The notes below the pieces were generated by a model, which searched no databases, was not told the DNA's origin, and saw only the letters and a list, made by a program, of their open reading frames with translations. Shown here piece after piece: positions 55,662 to 64,000 of a stretch of 64,000 bases of DNA. Source of the DNA: Ryuthela nishihirai (lineage: Eukaryota > Arthropoda > Arachnida > Araneae > Heptathelidae). The stretch is taken from positions 1 through 64,000 of the forward strand of contig JAWZYU010000729.1 of assembly GCA_038380435.1 (NCBI GenBank). The letters run 5' to 3'. Within the stretch, counting starts at the first letter, position 1. Each line of letters opens with the position of its first letter. The position numbers and the translations under genes were made by a program.

Positions 55662-57239
55662 AAAACGCCTCAGACAAAACAAGCCCACCAAAACGCCCCA
55701 GGACTCCAACACGTGCACCAAAACGCCCCAGAACCCCAACACGCCCAACAAAACTCCCCAGACCCAAACACGCTCACCGAAACGCCCCCAGACCCAAACA
55801 CACCCACCAAAACGCCCCAGTCCGAAACACGCCCAACAAAATATTCCCCCACACCAGCCTACCAAAACGCCACCAGACCCAAACATGGCCACCAAAAAGG
55901 CCCCAGGATCCGAACATGCCGACCAAAACGCCCCAGAACCAAACAAGCCCACCAAAATGCCCGACTCCAACACGCGCACCGAAACACCTCGTCATAAAAA
56001 CGCCCACCAAAACGCCCCAGGGCCCAACACGCCCAACAAAATACCCCAGACCCAAACACGCTCACTGAAACGCCCCCAGACCCAAACACGCCCACCAAAA
56101 CGCCCCCAGTCGCAAACACGCCCAACAAAACATTCCCCCAGATCAACCTACGAAAACGCCCTCAGACACAAACATGCTCACAAAAAGTCCCTAGGACCCG
56201 AACACGCCGAGTGAAATGCCCCCAGACACAAACATGCTCACAAAAAGTCCCTAGGACCCGAACACGCCGAGTGAAATGCCCCCAGACCCAAACAAGCCCA
56301 CCAAAATGCCTGACGACTCCAACACGCGCACCGAAATATCTCGTCATAAAAACCCCCACAAAAACGCCCCAGGACCCCAACACACCCAACAAAACACCCG
56401 AAACCCAAACACACTCACCGAAACGCCCCCAGAACCAAACATGCCGACCAAAAAGGCCTCAGGACCCGAACACGCCGAACAAAACGCCTCAGACAAAACA
56501 AGCCCACCAAAACGCCCCAGGACTCCAACACGTGCACCAAAACGCCCCAGAACCCCAACACGCCCAACAAAACTCCCCAGACCCAAACACGCTCACCGAA
56601 ACGCCCCCAGACCCAAACACACCCACCAAAACGCCCCAGTCCCAAACACGCCCAACAAAATATTCCCCCACACCAGCCTACCAAAACGCCACCAGACCCA
56701 AACATGGCCACCAAAAAGGCCCCAGGATCCGAACATGCCGACCAAAACGCCCCAGAACCAAACAAGCCCACCAAAATGCCCGACTCCAACACGCGCACCG
56801 AAACACCTCGTCATAAAAACGCCCACCAAAACGCCCCAGGGCCCAACACGCCCAACAAAACACCCCAGACCCAAACACGCTCACTGAAACGCCCCCAGAC
56901 CCAAACACGCCCACCAAAACGCCCCCAGTCCCAAACACGCCCAACAAAACATTCCCCCAGATCAGCCTACGAAAACGCCCCCAGACACAAACATGCTCAC
57001 AAAAAGTCCCTAGGACCCGAACACGCCGAGTGAAATGCCCCCAGACCCAAACAAGCCCACCAGAATGCCTGACGACTCCAACACGCGCACCGAAATATCT
57101 CGTCATAAAAACCCCCACAAAAACGCCCCAGGACCCCAACACACCCAACAAAACACCCGAGACCCAAACACACTCACCGAAACGCCCCCAGAACCAAACA
57201 TGCCGACCAAAAAGGCCTCAGGACCCGAACACGCCGAAC

Positions 57240-58287
57240 AAAACGCCTCAGACAAAACAAGCCCACCAAAACGCCCCAGGACTCCAACACGTGCACCAAA
57301 ACGCCCCAGAACCCCAACACGCCCAACAAAACTCCCCAGACCCAAACACGCTCACCGAAACGCCCCCAGACCCAAACACACCCACCAAAACGCCCCAGTC
57401 CCAAACACGCCCAACAAAATATTCCCCCACACCAGCCTACCAAAACGCCACCAGACCCAAACATGGCCACCAAAAAGGCCCCAGGATCCGAACATGCCGA
57501 CCAAAACGCCCCAGAACCAAACAAGCCCACCAAAATGCCCGACTCCAACACGCGCACCGAAACACCTCGTCATAAAATGGCCCACCAAAACGCCCCAGGG
57601 CCCCTACACGCCCAACAAAATACCCCAGACCCAAACACGCTCATCGAAACGCCCCCAGACCCAAACACACCCACCAAAACGCCCCAGTCCCAAACACGCC
57701 CAACAAAACATTCCCCCACACCAACCTACCAAAACGCCACCAGACCCAAACATGGCCACCAAAAAGGCCCCAGGATCCGAACATGCCGACCAAAACGCTC
57801 CAGACCCAAACAAGCCCACCAAAATGCCCGACTCCAACACGCGCACCGAAACACCTCGTCATAAAAACGCCCACCAAAACGCCCCAGGGCCCAACACGCG
57901 CAACAAAACACCCCAGACCCAAACACGCTCACTGAAACGCCCCCGGACCCAAACACGCCCACCAAAACGCCCCCAGTCCCAAACACGCCCAACAAAACAT
58001 TCCCCCAGATCAGCCTACGAAAACGCCCCCAGACACAAACATGCTCACAAAAAGTCCCTAGGACCCGAACACGCCGAGTGAAATGCCCCCAGACCCAAAC
58101 AAGCCCACCAAAATGCCTGACGACTCCAACACGCGCACCGAAATATCTCGTCATAAAAACCCCCACAAAAACGCCCCAGGACCCCAACACACCCAACAAA
58201 ACACCCGAAACCCAAACACACTCACCGAAACGCCCCCAGAACCAAACATGCCGACCAAAAAGGCCTCAGGACCCGAACACGCCGAAC
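57240..58287 (+). repeat. HOR unit class XL, 1048 bp, copy 1
   Basis: XL has 36 monomers: an M unit plus an extra decamer at 57587-57875. Private markers shared by all three XL copies are TG in place of AC at 57578-57579 (ATAAAATGGCCC), CCCCTACACG in the extra m13, CATCG at the end of the extra m14, CGCTCCAG in the extra m10, GCGCAAC at 57900, and G at 57945 (CCCCCGGACCC). Confidence 0.9.
57587..57875 (+). repeat. Extra diverged decamer in XL copy 1, 289 bp
   Basis: The order is m13', m14', m5'-m11' and m12'', with lengths 30,29,30,29,26,30,31,29,27,28 summing to 289. m7' reads AAAACATTCCCCC and ACCAACC, where nearly all other m7 copies read AAAATATT and ACCAGCC. m14' joins the T of the L-type m14 to an end resembling m4. 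The block is not a fresh copy of its neighbour; it has several differences found only in XL units. Confidence 0.85.
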
Positions 58288-59570
58288 AAAACGCCTCAGA
58301 CAAAACAAGCCCACCAAAACGCCCCAGGACTCCAACACGTGCACCAAAACGCCCCAGAACCCCAACACGCCCAACAAAACTCCCCAGACCCAAACACGCT
58401 CACCGAAACGCCCCCAGACCCAAACACACCCACCAAAACGCCCCAGTCCCAAACACGCCCAACAAAATATTCCCCCACACCAGCCTACCAAAACGCCACC
58501 AGACCCAAACATGGCCACCAAAAAGGCCCCAGGATCCGAACATGCCGACCAAAACGCCCCAGAACCAAACAAGCCCACCAAAATGCCCGACTCCAACACG
58601 CGCACCGAAACACCTCGTCATAAAAACGCCCACCAAAACGCCCCAGGGCCCAACACGCCCAACAAAACACCCCAGACCCAAACACGCTCACTGAAACGCC
58701 CCCAGACCCAAACACGCCCACCAAAACGCCCCCAGTCCCAAACACGCCCAACAAAACATTCCCCCAGATCAGCCTACGAAAACGCCCCCAGACACAAACA
58801 TGCTCACAAAAAGTCCCTAGGACCCGAACACGCCGAGTGAAATGCCCCCAGACCCAAACAAGCCCACCAGAATGCCTGACGACTCCAACACGCGCACCGA
58901 AATATCTCGTCATAAAAACCCCCACAAAAACGCCCCAGGACCCCAACACACCCAACAAAACACCCGAGACCCAAACACACTCACCGAAACGCCCCCAGAA
59001 CCAAACATGCCGACCAAAAAGGCCTCAGGACCCGAACACGCCGAACAAAACGCCTCAGACAAAACAAGCCCACCAAAACGCCCCAGGACTCCAACACGTG
59101 CACCAAAACGCCCCAGAACCCCAACACGCCCAACAAAACTCCCCAGACCCAAACACGCTCACCGAAACGCCCCCAGACCCAAACACACCCACCAAAACGC
59201 CCCAGTCCCAAACACGCCCAACAAAATATTCCCCCACACCAGCCTACCAAAACGCCACCAGACCCAAACATGGCCACCAAAAAGGCCCCAGGATCCGAAC
59301 ATGCCGACCAAAACGCCCCAGAACCAAACAAGCCCACCAAAATGCCCGACTCCAACACGCGCACCGAAACACCTCGTCATAAAAACGCCCACCAAAACGC
59401 CCCAGGGCCCAACACGCCCAACAAAACACCCCAGACCCAAACACGCTCACTGAAACGCCCCAGACCCCAACACACCCAACAAAACACCCGAGACCCAAAC
59501 ACGCTCACCGAAACGCCCCCAGAACCAAACATGCCGACCAAAAAGGCCTCAGGACCCGAACACGCCGAAC

Positions 59571-60633
59571 AAAACGCCTCAGACAAAACAAGCCCACCAA
59601 AACGCCCCAGGACTCCAACACGTGCACCAAAACGCCCCAGAACCCCAACACGCCCAACAAAACTCCCCAGACCCAAACACGCTCACCGAAACGCCCCCAG
59701 ACCCAAACACACCCACCAAAACGCCCCAGTCCGAAACACGCCCAACAAAATATTCCCCCACACCAGCCTACCAAAACGCCACCAGACCCAAACATGGCCA
59801 CCAAAAAGGCCCCAGGATCCGAACATGCCGACCAAAACGCCCCAGAACCAAACAAGCCCACCAAAATGCCCGACTCCAACACGCGCACCGAAACACCTCG
59901 TCATAAAAACGCCCACCAAAACGCCCCAGGGCCCAACACGCCCAACAAAATACCCCAGACCAAAACGCCCCAGTCCGAAACACGCCCAACAAAATATTCC
60001 CCCACACCAGCCTACCAAAACGCCACCAGACCCAAACATGGCCACCAAAAAGGCCCCAGGATCCGAACATGCCGACCAAAACGCCCCAGAACCAAACAAG
60101 CCCACCAAAATGCCCGACTCCAACACGCGCACCGAAACACCTCGTCATAAAAACGCCCACCAAAACGCCCCAGGGCCCAACACGCCCAACAAAATACCCC
60201 AGACCCAAACACGCTCACTGAAACGCCCCCAGACCCAAACACGCCCACCAAAACGCCCCCAGTCGCAAACACGCCCAACAAAACATTCCCCCAGATCAAC
60301 CTACGAAAACGCCCTCAGACACAAACATGCTCACAAAAAGTCCCTAGGACCCGAACACGCCGAGTGAAATGCCCCCAGACACAAACATGCTCACAAAAAG
60401 TCCCTAGGACCCGAACACGCCGAGTGAAATGCCCCCAGACCCAAACAAGCCCACCAAAATGCCTGACGACTCCAACACGCGCACCGAAATATCTCGTCAT
60501 AAAAACCCCCACAAAAACGCCCCAGGACCCCAACACACCCAACAAAACACCCGAAACCCAAACACACTCACCGAAACGCCCCCAGAACCAAACATGCCGA
60601 CCAAAAAGGCCTCAGGACCCGAACACGCCGAAC
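59571..60633 (+). repeat. Unique HOR unit Y, 1063 bp (L plus 244 bp)
   Basis: Y is an L unit in which m14 stops after 15 bp (59947-59961, ending CCAGACC). A second copy of m6-m13 (229 bp, 59962-60190) follows, and then an intact m14 begins at 60191. 15 + 229 = 244, exactly the excess over 819. The repeated m6 has the same G variant as the first m6, so the duplicated segment came from this unit or a near-identical one. Confidence 0.9.
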
Positions 60634-61392
60634 AAAACGCCTCAGACAAAACAAGCCCACCAAAACGCCCCAGGACTCCAACACGTGCACCAAAACGCCC
60701 CAGAACCCCAACACGCCCAACAAAACTCCCCAGACCCAAACACGCTCACCGAAACGCCCCCAGACCCAAACACACCCACCAAAACGCCCCAGTCCCAAAC
60801 ACGCCCAACAAAATATTCCCCCACACCAGCCTACCAAAACGCCACCAGACCCAAACATGGCCACCAAAAAGGCCCCAGGATCCGAACATGCCGACCAAAA
60901 CGCCCCAGAACCAAACAAGCCCACCAAAATGCCCGACTCCAACACGCGCACCGAAACACCTCGTCATAAAAACGCCCACCAAAACGCCCCAGGGCCCAAC
61001 ACGCCCAACAAAACACCCCAGACCCAAACACGCTCACTGAAACGCCCCCAGACCCAAACACGCCCACCAAAACGCCCCCAGTCCCAAACACGCCCAACAA
61101 AACATTCCCCCAGATCAGCCTACGAAAACGCCCCCAGACACAAACATGCTCACAAAAAGTCCCTAGGACCCGAACACGCCGAGTGAAATGCCCCCAGACC
61201 CAAACAAGCCCACCAGAATGCCTGACGACTCCAACACGCGCACCGAAATATCTCGTCATAAAAACCCCCACAAAAACGCCCCAGGACCCCAACACACCCA
61301 ACAAAACACCCGAGACCCAAACACACTCACCGAAACGCCCCCAGAACCAAACATGCCGACCAAAAAGGCCTCAGGACCCGAACACGCCGAAC

Positions 61393-62440
61393 AAAACGCC
61401 TCAGACAAAACAAGCCCACCAAAACGCCCCAGGACTCCAACACGTGCACCAAAACGCCCCAGAACCCCAACACGCCCAACAAAACTCCCCAGACCCAAAC
61501 ACGCTCACCGAAACGCCCCCAGACCCAAACACACCCACCAAAACGCCCCAGTCCCAAACACGCCCAACAAAATATTCCCCCACACCAGCCTACCAAAACG
61601 CCACCAGACCCAAACATGGCCACCAAAAAGGCCCCAGGATCCGAACATGCCGACCAAAACGCCCCAGAACCAAACAAGCCCACCAAAATGCCCGACTCCA
61701 ACACGCGCACCGAAACACCTCGTCATAAAATGGCCCACCAAAACGCCCCAGGGCCCCTACACGCCCAACAAAATACCCCAGACCCAAACACGCTCATCGA
61801 AACGCCCCCAGACCCAAACACACCCACCAAAACGCCCCAGTCCCAAACACGCCCAACAAAACATTCCCCCACACCAACCTACCAAAACGCCACCAGACCC
61901 AAACATGGCCACCAAAAAGGCCCCAGGATCCGAACATGCCGACCAAAACGCTCCAGACCCAAACAAGCCCACCAAAATGCCCGACTCCAACACGCGCACC
62001 GAAACACCTCGTCATAAAAACGCCCACCAAAACGCCCCAGGGCCCAACACGCGCAACAAAACACCCCAGACCCAAACACGCTCACTGAAACGCCCCCGGA
62101 CCCAAACACGCCCACCAAAACGCCCCCAGTCCCAAACACGCCCAACAAAACATTCCCCCAGATCAGCCTACGAAAACGCCCCCAGACACAAACATGCTCA
62201 CAAAAAGTCCCTAGGACCCGAACACGCCGAGTGAAATGCCCCCAGACCCAAACAAGCCCACCAAAATGCCTGACGACTCCAACACGCGCACCGAAATATC
62301 TCGTCATAAAAACCCCCACAAAAACGCCCCAGGACCCCAACACACCCAACAAAACACCCGAAACCCAAACACACTCACCGAAACGCCCCCAGAACCAAAC
62401 ATGCCGACCAAAAAGGCCTCAGGACCCGAACACGCCGAAC
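61393..62440 (+). repeat. HOR unit class XL, 1048 bp, copy 2
   Basis: The extra decamer is at 61740-62028 and all XL private markers are present. It has C in m6 and A/A at the m21/m24 markers, as in copy 1. It follows Y and M just as copy 1 follows L and M. Confidence 0.9.
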
Positions 62441-63488
62441 AAAACGCCTCAGACAAAACAAGCCCACCAAAACGCCCCAGGACTCCAACACGTGCACCAA
62501 AACGCCCCAGAACCCCAACACGCCCAACAAAACTCCCCAGACCCAAACACGCTCACCGAAACGCCCCCAGACCCAAACACACCCACCAAAACGCCCCAGT
62601 CCGAAACACGCCCAACAAAATATTCCCCCACACCAGCCTACCAAAACGCCACCAGACCCAAACATGGCCACCAAAAAGGCCCCAGGATCCGAACATGCCG
62701 ACCAAAACGCCCCAGAACCAAACAAGCCCACCAAAATGCCCGACTCCAACACGCGCACCGAAACACCTCGTCATAAAATGGCCCACCAAAACGCCCCAGG
62801 GCCCCTACACGCCCAACAAAATACCCCAGACCCAAACACGCTCATCGAAACGCCCCCAGACCCAAACACACCCACCAAAACGCCCCAGTCCCAAACACGC
62901 CCAACAAAACATTCCCCCACACCAACCTACCAAAACGCCACCAGACCCAAACATGGCCACCAAAAAGGCCCCAGGATCCGAACATGCCGACCAAAACGCT
63001 CCAGACCCAAACAAGCCCACCAAAATGCCCGACTCCAACACGCGCACCGAAACACCTCGTCATAAAAACGCCCACCAAAACGCCCCAGGGCCCAACACGC
63101 GCAACAAAACACCCCAGACCCAAACACGCTCACTGAAACGCCCCCGGACCCAAACACGCCCACCAAAACGCCCCCAGTCCCAAACACGCCCAACAAAACA
63201 TTCCCCCAGATCAGCCTACGAAAACGCCCCCAGACACAAACATGCTCACAAAAAGTCCCTAGGACCCGAACACGCCGAGTGAAATGCCCCCAGACCCAAA
63301 CAAGCCCACCAAAATGCCTGACGACTCCAACACGCGCACCGAAATATCTCGTCATAAAAACCCCCACAAAAACGCCCCAGGACCCCAACACACCCAACAA
63401 AACACCCGAAACCCAAACACACTCACCGAAACGCCCCCAGAACCAAACATGCCGACCAAAAAGGCCTCAGGACCCGAACACGCCGAAC
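62441..63488 (+). repeat. HOR unit class XL, 1048 bp, copy 3
   Basis: The extra decamer is at 62788-63076. It is directly adjacent to XL copy 2. It differs from copies 1 and 2 by G in the first m6 (CAGTCCGAAAC), showing that XL already recombines with the general marker pool. Confidence 0.9.
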
Positions 63489-64000
63489 AAAACGCCTCAG
63501 ACAAAACAAGCCCACCAAAACGCCCCAGGACTCCAACACGTGCACCAAAACGCCCCAGAACCCCAACACGCCCAACAAAACTCCCCAGACCCAAACACGC
63601 TCACCGAAACGCCCCCAGACCCAAACACACCCACCAAAACGCCCCAGTCCGAAACACGCCCAACAAAATATTCCCCCACACCAGCCTACCAAAACGCCAC
63701 CAGACCCAAACATGGCCACCAAAAAGGCCCCAGGATCCGAACATGCCGACCAAAACGCCCCAGAACCAAACAAGCCCACCAAAATGCCCGACTCCAACAC
63801 GCGCACCGAAACACCTCGTCATAAAAACGCCCACCAAAACGCCCCAGGGCCCAACACGCCCAACAAAACACCCCAGACCCAAACACGCTCACTGAAACGC
63901 CCCAGACCCCAACACACCCAACAAAACACCCGAGACCCAAACACGCTCACCGAAACGCCCCCAGAACCAAACATGCCGACCAAAAAGGCCTCAGGACCCG

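Larger units (their letters stand above)
51458..57239 (+). repeat. HOR tiling 9: S L M S L M L M
   Basis: Unit starts: S 51458, L 51982, M 52801, S 53560, L 54084, M 54903, L 55662, M 56481. It contains a second pair of directly successive S-L-M super-units, with the same marker haplotype as the pair at 19332-23535. Confidence 0.92.
1..64000 (+). repeat. Satellite array with nested higher-order repeats, filling the window
   Basis: The entire window is one head-to-tail array of about 2,190 monomers of 26-31 bp, with neither array edge present. Landmarks such as GGATCCGAACATG, the CGTCATAAAAAC motif and the AATATTCCCCC motif recur at spacings of exactly 524, 759 or 819 bp, and rarely 1048 or 1063 bp. 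Summing these spacings tiles the window without a remainder. No unit is inverted and nothing is inserted. The top strand is very rich in A and C and poor in T. I found no protein gene, tRNA, rRNA, promoter or transposon. Length, homogeneity and nesting are what is known of eukaryotic centromeric or heterochromatic satellites; placing it at a centromere is inference. The family is not one I recognise. Confidence 0.97.
57240..64000 (+). repeat. HOR tiling 10: XL M S Y M XL XL S
   Basis: Unit starts: XL 57240, M 58288, S 59047, Y 59571, M 60634, XL 61393, XL 62441, S 63489 (would end at 64012, cut by the window). This is the only part of the window with unit lengths other than 524, 759 and 819 bp. 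Confidence 0.91.

Noticed and set aside
57035..58081. Long open frames of up to about 365 codons on both strands, encoding Pro/Thr/Lys/Gln/Asn-rich or Gly/Phe/Trp/Val-rich repeats
   Set aside because: The A/C-rich strand contains few stop triplets, so several frames stay open at once. Stops recur in every frame of the M and L units at TGA, TAA and TAG landmarks. The length steps of 524, 235, 244 and 289 bp, and the 1048- and 1063-bp units, are not multiples of three, so no frame survives unit changes. There is no start context, domain or codon signal.
57240..58287. XL (1048 bp) as a simple dimer of S (2 x 524 bp)
   Set aside because: The numbers agree by coincidence. XL contains the complete decamer B that S lacks, plus a diverged extra decamer (759 + 289).
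1..64000. CRISPR array (repeat unit of about 29 bp)
   Set aside because: Monomers are contiguous variants of one sequence with no unique spacers, and no cas genes are present.
1..64000. Telomeric or subtelomeric repeat of the CCCCAAAA type
   Set aside because: C-runs and A-runs alternate, but the exact short telomere period is absent; the period is about 29 bp with nested order.
1..64000. Transposon, retroelement or viral remnants within the array
   Set aside because: Every base is accounted for by the monomer tiling; no terminal repeats, target duplications or non-satellite segments were seen.
1..64000. Naming the species or a known satellite family
   Set aside because: Nothing outside the array is visible, and I do not recognise the monomer. 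Any name would be a guess.

Overview
The whole 64 kb window is satellite DNA. Every base from 1 to 64000 belongs to one uninterrupted tandem array. All repeats face the same way, and there is no gene, RNA gene, transposon, inversion or unique sequence. The top strand is almost only A and C: one 759-bp unit has about 42 T (5.5 %) by hand count. This lets many long open frames appear by chance, and none looks like a real gene. Arrays of this length with nested higher-order repeats (HORs) are typical of eukaryotic constitutive heterochromatin such as centromeric, pericentromeric, sex-chromosome or microchromosome satellites. I do not recognise the family, so no species or named satellite is claimed.

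The array has at least five nested levels. (1) A half-monomer of about 14-15 bp. (2) A monomer of 26-31 bp (mean about 29), typically AAAACGCCCCAGACC followed by CAAACACGCCCACC. (3) A ten-monomer block (decamer) of about 288-293 bp. (4) HOR units of three main lengths: S = 524 bp (18 monomers), M = 759 bp (26 monomers) and L = 819 bp (28 monomers), plus rare XL = 1048 bp (36 monomers, three copies) and one 1063-bp unit (Y). (5) A recurring S-L-M super-unit of 2102 bp. An M unit is decamer A (monomers m4-m13), decamer B (m14-m23) and a decayed decamer C with six monomers (m24-m26 and m1-m3). L adds a 60-bp duplication in decamer B. S lacks most of decamer B (net -235 bp). XL adds a diverged extra decamer (+289 bp). 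Y adds a 244-bp duplication with a breakpoint in mid-monomer.

Units are numbered from monomer m1 (AAAACGCCTCAGAC). There are 87 units, the first and last truncated by the window: 33 L, 28 M, 22 S, 3 XL and 1 Y. Order from left to right: M L S S S L M M | S L L M S M L L | S L S L L S L M L | L M S L M S L M M | L L L L S L L M | L M M L L L M | S M M S L M S L L M L | S L M M M S M M S S L | S L M S L M L M | XL M S Y M XL XL S. From 1 to about 57.2 kb only S, M and L are mixed. XL and Y occur only in the last 6.8 kb.

Copies are nearly identical apart from a few shared single-base markers that travel in blocks. Only two or three changes look private to one copy. This points to recent homogenisation by unequal crossing-over and gene conversion. 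The most interesting signals are the 2102-bp S-L-M super-repeat with its fixed marker haplotype, the localised XL family, the half-monomer crossover in Y, a near match to the CENP-B box once per unit, and extreme strand asymmetry with G-quadruplex-like spacing on the bottom strand.
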